Source of the DNA: Lonsdalea iberica
GTDB lineage: Bacteria > Pseudomonadota > Gammaproteobacteria > Enterobacterales > Enterobacteriaceae
NCBI RefSeq assembly: GCF_002111585.1
Contig: NZ_LUTP01000006.1
Location: 62,001-126,000, forward strand
Direction: 5' to 3'
Length of the DNA stretch: 64,000 nt
Part shown: piece by piece, positions 56,154-64,000 of the stretch
How the letters are laid out: the number at the start of each line of letters is the position of its first letter
Numbering within the stretch: the first letter of the stretch is position 1
Translations under genes and position numbers: made by a program
Notes under the pieces: model-generated
Told to the model about the DNA's origin: nothing
The model's input: the letters and a program-made list of their open reading frames with translations, nothing else
The model's database searches: none

Positions 56154-56189
56154 CGGTTATTCGGCTGGTTGTAATTAGCCGAATAACCG
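56154..56189 (-). terminator. 13-pair hairpin after the first chemoreceptor gene
   Basis: A perfect thirteen-pair inverted repeat (56154-56166 with 56177-56189, ten-base loop) starts 12 bases past the stop. No T tract follows, so it may be a Rho-linked or RNA-protecting end. Confidence 0.55.
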
Positions 56190-56201
56190 GGTGCGAAACG
56201 T

Positions 56202-57870
56202 TTAGAATTTTTCCCAGCCGTCATTATCGTTCGCCCGCGTGGCGGGCAAAAGTTTCACGGCCGGCGTCGTTTTTTGTTTCACCGACGGGAATCGCGTGGT
56301 CGTAATGGGACAGTTGTCATCTTCTAACTGGAAGAGAGCCACCACGTTCGCCAGTTCGTGCGACTGCTGATCCAACTGCGCGACCGCCGCCGTCGACTCT
56401 TGCACCAACGCGGCATTTTGTTGCGTCACGCCGTCCAGTTCATGTACAGCCTGGCCAACCTGAGTAATCCCCTGGGTTTGCTCGTCGGTGGCGGCGTTAA
56501 TTTCGCCGATCAGATCGCTGACGTGGGCAATCGCCGTGATGATAGTATCCATCGCTTCAGCAGACTGCTGCACCTGCTTATCGCCCACCTGCACATTCAC
56601 TTCCGACTCCGCGATCAACTCTGCGATCTCCTTCGCGGCCTGGGCGCTGCGCTGTGCGAGACTGCGAACCTCACTCGCGACTACGGCGAATCCCCGTCCC
56701 TGCTCGCCGCCGCGCGCGGCTTCCACCGCCGCATTCAACGCCAAAATGTTGGTCTGGAACGCAATGCCGTTAATCACGTTGGTGATGTCTGAGATCTTAC
56801 TGGAGCTGGAGGTGATTTTTGCCATGGTCTTGGCCACGTTGCTGCTGATTTCTCCGCCTTTCTTGGCCACACCCGCGGCATCCTGGGCCAGTAGACGCGC
56901 CTGGTGCACGTTGTCCGCATTGTGTTTCACGGTCGAACTCAGCTGTTCCATGCTGGCGGCCGTCTCTTGCAGCGCCGCCGCCTGTTGCTCAGTGCGCCGC
57001 GACAGGTCCTCGCTTCCTACCTTGATTTCCGATGTCCCGAGGTCAATGGAATGCGTGGTGTCGCGAATGGCGGTCACAGTATCGCGCAGTCGCGACTGCA
57101 ATAGTTTGATGTCCGGGATCAACCGACCCGCGCAGTTACGTCCGAACTCAATCAGCTCGCAACCCAGACGCCCTGCCGTCAGCTGGGCCAGATGGGATTT
57201 GATCACCGCAATCGGCTTGACCAAATAGTTTCGCAGATAATATTCGGTGAAGATGAGCACCACGATGCCAGCGAGCAGCACAATGATGATCGTATCGCGG
57301 TTGCGCGCATTGTGATCGCTAATAGAAGGAATGATTTTGGAGGCGGACATCTCGTCGCTGTATTTTTTCAGCTCATCGCCAAACGTCCATGCCATCGGCG
57401 GAAAAACCTGGCGGAACAGCGTGCGGAAACTCGCGAGATCGTTACGCTGCAGCGCGGAATTCATGGGGTCCACAGCATCCGTGATCACCTTTTCCCAAAT
57501 GGTGTACACGCCGTTTGCGGTGGTCGGCTCAATCCCGATGTGTTCGGAATTTTTGAAGTTTTCCAGTGCCGTTTTCGTATTCTGGATGGCGGTCTGCGCC
57601 ATATCCATCGTCTTTTTGGCGTTAACCTGATCGTTCTCCTGCATATAATCCATCGCTCGTTCCAATCGGATCACGGCGCGGAAGTACTGGTCATTGCCGT
57701 AAATCAGATAGGAATAATTTTTTTTTCTGCGCTTCGCCCTGCGTCAGTAAATTGGTCGCCTGATTCAGAGAATAAATACTGTATCCCGACGCGATGCCCC
57801 ATATCACGATCAATGTGCCTACAATGGCTAATACCATTGCATGTATGCTGATGTTTCTCAGAAAATGCAT
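56202..57870 (-). pseudogene. methyl-accepting chemotaxis protein, frameshifted at an A9 tract
   Basis: The start (57870) encodes a membrane segment (MVLAIVGTLIVIWGIASG) and the beginning of the ligand-binding domain, then leaves frame at nine A (57718-57726, minus strand). With eight A the frame runs QKKNYSYLIYGNDQYFRAV into the rest: four-helix-bundle sensor, second membrane segment (about residues 190-210), HAMP region, and the signalling tip ([35 protein letters not shown]). The repaired protein has 555 residues and a C-terminal GWEKF resembling the CheR-binding pentapeptide. The paralogue at 58309-59997 has seven A at the same place and reads through. Confidence 0.85.
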
Positions 57871-58245
57871 ATCCCACCCCATGAGAGTCTTTAATAGGCT
57901 CGCGCCCTGACGCGAACAATATTCTTTCTTATCGATAAATGAATGTGCCGCGGTGATTAACACTGTTAAGACGCGCAAAACTCTGCCCTGTTGCTCGCCT
58001 TAACTCGCTGATTCTAAAGACCCGCCAGAGAAATGCAGCCAGGCAGGAACGGTGCGTAGGCAACCGTCCCAGACACCTGCCGGGTTTTAATGCCCTAAGT
58101 ATAGGCACGGATATAAAAAGGGGTATTCAGAGCCACGCTTTTATCTAAAGCCAAAAGAGACCGGCGACTGCGCGAGCGAAAAACACTATTTTTGGCTCTG
58201 CGGATTCTGGCGACCCGGGGGTTATATCGCGAGTATCGAATAAGG
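57871..58245. other. gap between the two chemoreceptor genes
   Basis: No gene is evident. A nested dyad at 58042-58081 (GGCAGG with CCTGCC, and ACGGT with ACCGT inside) is followed by GGGTTTT on the plus strand; its role is unknown. The part nearer 57870 must hold the promoter of the first chemoreceptor gene. Confidence 0.4.
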
Positions 58246-58281
58246 AGGGATAATAAGAAACGCACCGGAGAAACCGGTGCG
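58246..58281 (-). terminator. Rho-independent terminator after the second chemoreceptor gene
   Basis: CGCACCGG-AGAAA-CCGGTGCG (58261-58268 with 58274-58281) is a perfect eight-pair stem, followed on the minus strand by TTTCTTATTAT. Confidence 0.75.
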
Positions 58282-58308
58282 CTCAGAGGTGCTCATTAAT
58301 GACGGAAA

Positions 58309-59997
58309 TTAAAACTGTTCCCAGTTGTCATTGCTGTTTTGCCTCATGCTGGCGGCAGATGCTGCGACCCGCGCCGTTTTTTGGCTCAGCGCTGGGCGTT
58401 TTAACTCCAGGCCGCTTTGGGGGCGACCGGAAGTCGGACGCGCTTCACTCTCTAACTTGAAGACGGCGACGGCATCAGTCAGATGGCGCGCCTGTTCTTC
58501 CAGAGATCCTGCGGCGGCAGAGGCTTCCTGCACCAGCGCGGCATTCTGTTGAGTCACTCCGTCCATTTGCGTTACTGCCGTGCCAACCTGCTCGATACCG
58601 CGGCTCTGCTCATCCGAGGCCGAAGCGATTTCTCCAATCAGATCGTTAACGTGGATAATAGAAGTAATAATCGTGCCCATCGCTTCGCCGGCTTTTTTCA
58701 CCTGGCTGGAACCGATATCGACGCGTGATACGGACTCGGCAATCAGGCTTTCAATCTCCTTGGCCGCCTGAGCGCTGCGCTGCGCCAGATTGCGGACTTC
58801 ACCCGCCACCACGGCGAAACCTCGCCCTTGTTCACCGGCTCTGGCCGCTTCGACCGCCGCATTCAACGCCAAAATATTGGTTTGAAACGCGATGCCGTTG
58901 ATGACGCTGGTGATATCCGCAATCTTCCGGGAACTGGTCGTAATGTCATTCATCGTCCCCACAACTTCATCCGTAATCTCGCCGCCTTTACGCGCGACGG
59001 TAGACGCATCTTGCGCCAGTTTGCTGGCCTGATGAACGTTTTCGGCGTTCATTTTCACGGTCGAGCTCAGCTCTTCCATACTCGCCGCCGTCTCCTGCAA
59101 TGCGGCGGCCTGCTGTTCGGTACGCGCGGACAGGTCGTTGTTGCCTAAGCGAATCTCGCTGGAGCCCTGATGGATGGAGAAGGCACTGTCGCGGATGGTA
59201 CTCACCGTCGCGCGTAGGCTGTTTTGCAAAAAGGTCACGTGCGGGAACAGCTGCCCGGCGCAGTTGCGGCCAAACTCTTTCAGATCGAAGCTCAGCTGGC
59301 CTTCGCTCAGACGTTCAAGGTGCGATTTCAGTTGATTGATCGGCTTCACCAGATAGTTGACCAGATATCGGTCGCTGATTATCAGAATGATCAGGCCAAG
59401 CACCATCGTCACAATCAATATGCTTTTGTTCATCGAGACCATCGAATGGACATCGTCAATGGCCTGATTGGTTTGTAGCGCTTCAGCAAATTGGTCTGAA
59501 TTGGCAGCAAAGCTGACGCTCAGGGCAGGATACGTTACACGGTAAATCTGGCGAAAGTCGTCTATACGACCCGCCTGTAGTGCAGCGAACATGGGGTCGA
59601 TCCCCGACTCAATCAGCGAAGTCCAGGTCGACGCCGTTCGGGTGATTAACGCCGGGTCAATCTCGAGAGGATCGTTCTGCCGAAACTGTTCCAGCGCGTC
59701 TTTGGTATTTTTAATGGCGACGTTGGCTGAGTCCAGCACGGCTTTCGCCGTTGCCGTATCACCAAGCTGCACATAGTCGGCGCTTCTCAGCATACGCGTC
59801 ACGGCGCGAAAATAGTGATCGCCGCCTTTGACCAGTATTAGATAACTTTTTTTCTGCGACTGATTGACGTCAAGCCGCGATCCCATTTTATTGAATTCGG
59901 AAACGGTAAATAAAGATACGCCGACCCAAAGCAGGAGGAATATGCCAAGTATGATTAACATCATAGCCCTGATGGTGACATTCTTCAGAAAGCTCAT
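58309..59997 (-). CDS. methyl-accepting chemotaxis protein
   Basis: This 562-residue chemoreceptor has a membrane segment at about 12-31, a periplasmic four-helix-bundle sensor (about 32-188), a second membrane segment (about 189-210), a HAMP region and the conserved cytoplasmic signalling domain ([27 protein letters not shown]). It ends in NWEQF, close to the NWETF pentapeptide that tethers CheR and CheB. The ligand is unknown. It is a tandem paralogue of the frameshifted gene downstream; both share the unusual EFGRNCAG segment in HAMP. Confidence 0.92.
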   Translation of the reverse strand: MSFLKNVTIRAMMLIILGIFLLLWVGVSLFTVSEFNKMGSRLDVNQSQKKSYLILVKGGDHYFRAVTRMLRSADYVQLGDTATAKAVLDSANVAIKNTKDALEQFRQNDPLEIDPALITRTASTWTSLIESGIDPMFAALQAGRIDDFRQIYRVTYPALSVSFAANSDQFAEALQTNQAIDDVHSMVSMNKSILIVTMVLGLIILIISDRYLVNYLVKPINQLKSHLERLSEGQLSFDLKEFGRNCAGQLFPHVTFLQNSLRATVSTIRDSAFSIHQGSSEIRLGNNDLSARTEQQAAALQETAASMEELSSTVKMNAENVHQASKLAQDASTVARKGGEITDEVVGTMNDITTSSRKIADITSVINGIAFQTNILALNAAVEAARAGEQGRGFAVVAGEVRNLAQRSAQAAKEIESLIAESVSRVDIGSSQVKKAGEAMGTIITSIIHVNDLIGEIASASDEQSRGIEQVGTAVTQMDGVTQQNAALVQEASAAAGSLEEQARHLTDAVAVFKLESEARPTSGRPQSGLELKRPALSQKTARVAASAASMRQNSNDNWEQF

Positions 59998-60681
59998 AAA
60001 TAAACTCCGTATGTTTTACTAACGATTTCATGCCCGCGCTGATAAACAACCCGGGATGTTAAATCTGTAAAATCGTTCTTTTATTAAAGGGAATAATAGA
60101 TGCGGTCGGTTGCCGCTTGTTGGCGGGTTCACCCTGGCCGTTCCATTTTTCAATATATTAACCACGCAATTAACAAATGGCGCGGCTAGTATATATCGGC
60201 CTAGCGATGAGGTTATTGATTATTTTTAATAGTCTTATGAAAAGTGACAAAACTAATGGCAGTAGACGTTAAGAGTCAAAGGCCCTGTGCTTAAACGGCG
60301 ATGTTAATGCTGTTTTTATTCATTAATGGAAAAACAAATATTAATCATTCCTTGAATTAAAAGGATAAAATTTCACTCACCTTGAATTTGTTTTATCTCT
60401 TTATGCATTACCGTCATTGAGCGAGGGATAAATCTACCCGCTTAAACAGTCTCTGTAATGGGAAAAGGTAATCACGCCCGTTACTGATATTCGTATTCCT
60501 GCTCAGGGGATTAACTTTCTGCGGTAAACCGAATCAAAATGATTATTTTTCCCGTCTGATTCATTAAGTCATGGCAAGTTAAAACCCGCCCCATCGACTT
60601 AATCATTAGCCTACGGTCATTAAAATAAAGACCGTATCCTGTGATCGCGGGAATAAAGCGGGCGCGTTTGAATCAAAAGAG
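59998..60681. other. long AT-rich region upstream of the chemoreceptor gene
   Basis: These 684 bases are AT-rich and hold no convincing gene. I looked for a flagellar sigma-28 promoter (TAAA-N15-GCCGATAA) ahead of the chemoreceptor and did not find a good match. Confidence 0.5.
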
Positions 60682-61020
60682 TTAACGCGACGGCTCGTCG
60701 TCTGTGACGCTCACGCCCAAATCGTCGATCAACGCGGTCATGATGGCGGAAATCTGGCTTTCGTTGCGTTTGTAGTAGGTCCAAATGCCCACCTTGGTGG
60801 CTTCCACCACGCCTAACTCCTGCAGGCTTTTCAGGCATAAAGAAGTGGCTGGCTGCGATAAGCCCGCCTTTTTCTGAATCAAACTCGCGCATACGCCGTA
60901 TTGCTGATAGTCGTAAAGTTGCGTGTCATCGGCGAATGCGGTGTCAGGGTCCTTCAACCAAACTAAAATGGCTCTGCGCGTAGGATGAGAAAAAGCTTTG
61001 AGCGCCTCGTTTAAGCCCAT
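60682..61020 (-). CDS. ArsR-family transcriptional regulator
   Basis: This 112-residue protein has the ArsR winged-helix domain (AFSHPTRRAILVWLKD, then AGLSQPATSLCLKSLQELGVVEATKVG as the recognition and wing region). It has cysteines in YGVCASL and SLCLKSL but no classic CxCxxC metal site. AAGGTG lies eight bases before the ATG. It follows the flavin oxidoreductase gene by 63 bases on the same strand, so it may control that gene. Confidence 0.85.
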   Translation of the reverse strand: MGLNEALKAFSHPTRRAILVWLKDPDTAFADDTQLYDYQQYGVCASLIQKKAGLSQPATSLCLKSLQELGVVEATKVGIWTYYKRNESQISAIMTALIDDLGVSVTDDEPSR

Positions 61021-61083
61021 AAATCATTCACCTTGTAGTCATAGTCAGCGGCATCTCAGCAGATGCCGCCCGCTTAAATACGC

Positions 61084-62202
61084 TTAGCTCGACGGATAGT
61101 CAATATAACCTTTATCCGTTCCGCCATACAGCGTGCCTGCGTCAACGGCGTTTAACGCCAGGCCATGCCGGATACGGTGCGGTAAATCCGGGTTGGCGAT
61201 AAAGGTACGGCCGAAGCCGAACAGATCGCCGTATCCCCGCGCCAGCATGCGTTCCGCTTTTTCCTGGGTATATTTCCCTGCATACATGATCACGCCGGAG
61301 AAGGTCTCACGCAGCGCCTGACGGAATGATTCCGGCAGCTCGGGATTGTTCTCCCAGTCAGCTTCCGCAATCGACAAATAGGCGATCCCCATCGACTGCA
61401 ACATAGCAGCCGCAGAGACGTATGTATGATGCGGATCATTTTCCACCAGCCCCAGATAAACACGCTCTTCGTCGGTAGTTTCAAACAGCGGCGCGAAACG
61501 GACGCCGACCCGCGATGCGCCGAAAACGTCGATGACGGCTTCGGTCACTTCTTTTAGGAAGCGCAGACGGTTAGTCAGCGAGCCGCCGTATTCGTCGGTA
61601 CGTTGGTTGGTATGGTGAGAGATGAACTGGTTGATCAGGTAACCGTTGGCGGCGTGCAGTTCGACGCCGTCAAAGCCCGCGTCTCGCGCATTCTCCGCCG
61701 CCTTGCGATACTGCTGCACCAGCGCCTTTACCTCGTCTGTCGACAACTCGCGAGGCATACTCGGGTCCGCCAGCGTACCGGTACCCGGCCCGGTTTCAAT
61801 AAAGACTTTGACGTTTTCGGCCCGCAGTGCAGACGGGGCGACCGGCGCTGCGTCGCCAGGCTGCAGCGACGTATGCGAAACGCGGCCCACGTGCCACAGC
61901 TGGCAAAAAATTACGCCGCCCTCTTCATGTACCGCGTCGGTCACCTTACGCCAGCCCGCCACTTGCTCCGCATTATAAATCCCCGGCGTCCAGGCATAAC
62001 CCTGCCCCTGAGGTTCAATCTGGCTGCCTTCCGTCACCATAAAACCGGCGGTGGCGCGCTGGCGATAGTAGGTCGCCATCAGATCGTTGGGGATATCGCC
62101 AGGCTGGGTACTGCGGGAGCGGGTCAACGGCGGCAGGGCAATACGGTTGCGCAATGTGAAATCCCCGAGGGTCAGGGGAGTAAATAGTGAATGTTCAGAC
62201 AT
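61084..62202 (-). CDS. Old Yellow Enzyme family oxidoreductase (NemA-like)
   Basis: This 372-residue FMN enzyme reduces activated C=C bonds, nitrate esters or N-ethylmaleimide-like electrophiles with NADPH. Family segments are LPPLTRSRSTQPGDIPNDLMATYYRQRATAGF, QLWHVGRVSH, the catalytic-site ELHAANGYLINQFISHHTNQRTDEYGG and FGRTFIANPDLP. It is related to E. coli NemA but not close enough to be sure of orthology. Two adjacent ATG codons (62205 and 62202) precede SEHSLFTPL; GGA lies upstream of both. Confidence 0.9.
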   Translation of the reverse strand: MSEHSLFTPLTLGDFTLRNRIALPPLTRSRSTQPGDIPNDLMATYYRQRATAGFMVTEGSQIEPQGQGYAWTPGIYNAEQVAGWRKVTDAVHEEGGVIFCQLWHVGRVSHTSLQPGDAAPVAPSALRAENVKVFIETGPGTGTLADPSMPRELSTDEVKALVQQYRKAAENARDAGFDGVELHAANGYLINQFISHHTNQRTDEYGGSLTNRLRFLKEVTEAVIDVFGASRVGVRFAPLFETTDEERVYLGLVENDPHHTYVSAAAMLQSMGIAYLSIAEADWENNPELPESFRQALRETFSGVIMYAGKYTQEKAERMLARGYGDLFGFGRTFIANPDLPHRIRHGLALNAVDAGTLYGGTDKGYIDYPSS

Positions 62203-62265
62203 CATTTTTTTCCAATATCGGTGAAAGAAGTACGTCACCCTAACACATTTATAGATTTAAATGTA

Positions 62266-62280
62266 ATGATATGACATCAT
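62266..62280. promoter_or_regulatory. dyad upstream of the NemA-like gene
   Basis: ATGAT-ATGAC-ATCAT is a perfect five-base inverted repeat about 65 bases before the oxidoreductase start. It could be an operator for the ArsR-type or LysR-type neighbour. Confidence 0.3.
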
Positions 62281-62343
62281 CTTTTTTACCGTTTGCCTCC
62301 TGCATCGAATTTGATGCAATGTATCCTAATTAGTTAAGAAACA

Positions 62344-62401
62344 TTGCAACTATGTAAACCAACCTATACTATTCAGTTTATCAAAACTAAACAGATAAAC
62401 T
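62344..62401 (+). promoter_or_regulatory. LysR gene promoter with an eight-base dyad
   Basis: TTGCAA (62344-62349) and TATACT (62365-62370, 15-base spacing) form a plausible promoter. AGTTTATC at 62375-62382 and GATAAACT at 62394-62401 are exact inverted repeats 11 bases apart, just downstream of the -10 and 20 bases before the LysR start. This fits autoregulation of the LysR gene. Confidence 0.45.
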
Positions 62402-62419
62402 TATTCACGAATAGAGAAG

Positions 62420-63283
62420 ATGGACCTAACCCAACTCCGCATGTTTTGTCTGGTTGCCGATAGCGGCTCCATGGCTCGCGCCGCCGAGCAACTACAGCGG
62501 GTTCCTTCCAATCTGACAACACGATTACGTCAGTTGGAGTTAGAACTCGGTACAGATCTGTTCATCCGTGAAAAACAACGCCTGCGGCTATCGCCTGCCG
62601 GACACAACTTTCTGGGGTACGCCCGCAAAATCCTCGCGTTAAGCGATGAAGCGTTAATGATGAGCCACAGTGGCGCGCCCGGGGGACAGTTTGTGCTTGG
62701 TACGGAAGAAACCGCCGCCCTGCTGTGGTTGCCCGAACTGTTGGCTCAATTTCACTCTCGATTCCCGCAGGTAGCGATCACGCTGAAATGCGCCGCCGGA
62801 TCACAGTTATTGGATGAAGTGAGTCACGGCGATCTGGCCGCCGCGCTGGTCAGTTGTCCTATCGACAACGAGGCGCTGCACCACTGTCGGATAGTAAGCG
62901 ATCGCCTGGTGCTCATTACCTCTCGCCAGCATCCTGCTGTGAATCAAGCCAAAGATTTGGACGGCGCGGTGATCCTGCAAGCTGCCGATGCCAGCGATTA
63001 CCGGTCGCGCCTTACCAACTGGAGCCGCGGTCAGAGCTCGCTATCGGGGCCGTGGAGCACAGTGAACTCGCTCAGCACGCTGGTGGCGAGCGTCGCCGGC
63101 GGCGCGGGCGCGGCATTTCTCCCTCAGTCCGTATTGACCGCGCTCCCCGGCGGCAGCCAGGTTCAGGTCCATTCGCTTCCTGAGACGGTCGCCGATATCG
63201 CCGTCGAACTGGTCTGGCGTCGGGATGCTTTTGGTCCCAACGTCGAAGCCTTGAAAAAACTGATGATTGAACGATTCTCATAG
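62420..63283 (+). CDS. LysR-family transcriptional regulator
   Basis: This 287-residue protein has the N-terminal LysR helix-turn-helix (MDLTQLRMFCLVADSGSMARAAEQLQ...VPSNLTTRLRQLE) and a periplasmic-binding-protein-like effector domain (about 90-287). It is divergent from the NemA-like gene and 90 bases upstream of the frmA-like gene on the same strand. LysR proteins beside frmA-type genes are often proposed to control them; the effector here is unknown. Confidence 0.9.
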   Translation: MDLTQLRMFCLVADSGSMARAAEQLQRVPSNLTTRLRQLELELGTDLFIREKQRLRLSPAGHNFLGYARKILALSDEALMMSHSGAPGGQFVLGTEETAALLWLPELLAQFHSRFPQVAITLKCAAGSQLLDEVSHGDLAAALVSCPIDNEALHHCRIVSDRLVLITSRQHPAVNQAKDLDGAVILQAADASDYRSRLTNWSRGQSSLSGPWSTVNSLSTLVASVAGGAGAAFLPQSVLTALPGGSQVQVHSLPETVADIAVELVWRRDAFGPNVEALKKLMIERFS

Positions 63284-63296
63284 TAAGCCTTTTCGC

Positions 63297-63315
63297 GAGG
63301 TCGCAGGGCGACCTC
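63297..63315 (+). other. hairpin between the LysR gene and frmA
   Basis: GAGGTCG-CAGGG-CGACCTC is a perfect seven-pair stem 14 bases past the LysR stop. No T tract follows. Confidence 0.4.
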
Positions 63316-63340
63316 ATCGTGATCCATAACGACCCCGTGA

Positions 63341-64000
<660 letters not shown>

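Noticed and set aside
57871-58010. Flagellar sigma-28 promoter before the first chemoreceptor gene
   Set aside because: ATCGATAA on the minus strand resembles the -10 GCCGATAA, but there is no TAAA element at the right distance.
60620-60892. Alternative minus-strand frame overlapping the ArsR-type gene
   Set aside because: It overlaps the clear ArsR helix-turn-helix frame, has basic low-complexity content and no family match.

Overview
The window is a stretch of chromosome from a gammaproteobacterium of the order Enterobacterales. Nearly every protein can be aligned from memory, almost end to end, with its Escherichia coli counterpart, and the order focA-pflB-pflA-ycaD-serS-rarA-lolA-ftsK-lrp-trxB-cydDC-aat-infA-clpA-clpS-cspD ... 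artPIQMJ-rlmC-ybjO-potIHGF-ybjN-nfsA-grxA-ybjM-ybjL-deoR-dacC-gstB-rimO is the E. coli 18-20 minute region. The G+C-rich codon use, missing E. coli neighbours (dmsABC, macAB, hcp-hcr, poxB, rimK), an extra metQNI-type importer and two chemoreceptor genes suggest a non-enteric genus such as those of the Pectobacteriaceae. That assignment is an inference; there is no rRNA to confirm it.

Layout. 1-4.5 kb: anaerobic formate/pyruvate module (focA, pflB, pflA) behind a well-placed FNR site. 4.5-21.6 kb: ycaD, housekeeping genes (serS, rarA, lolA, ftsK, lrp, trxB, cydDC, aat, infA) and periplasmic trehalase. 21.6-30 kb: ClpA/ClpS proteolysis, cspD, an unrecognised two-TM protein, YbjD nuclease, lysine exporter, AmiD and YbjQ. 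30-43 kb: arginine importer (artPIQM, artJ) with ARG boxes, rlmC, ybjO, putrescine importer (potFGHI), ybjN, nfsA, grxA, ybjM. 43-53 kb: ybjL, deoR, dacC, a methionine-type ABC importer set, gstB and rimO. 53-64 kb: sanA, yeiB and folE (from elsewhere on the E. coli map), two chemoreceptors, then an ArsR-type regulator, an Old Yellow Enzyme, a LysR regulator and the start of a glutathione-dependent formaldehyde dehydrogenase.

The most notable signal is that four otherwise well-conserved genes are broken by what looks like a single-base change: ycaD, cydC (at a run of nine C), clpS and one chemoreceptor gene (at a run of nine A). Each gene would regain the family's normal length with one base restored or removed. 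They may be assembly errors, real gene decay, or, for the two homopolymers, slippage-prone or phase-variable sites. I see no CRISPR array, prophage, intact insertion sequence, tRNA or rRNA. No clearly new multi-gene system is evident; the best candidates for something undescribed are the unrecognised membrane protein at 25.0-25.8 kb, the MetQ-like protein without a lipobox, a terminator with no gene in the lrp-trxB gap, and several strong intergenic hairpins.
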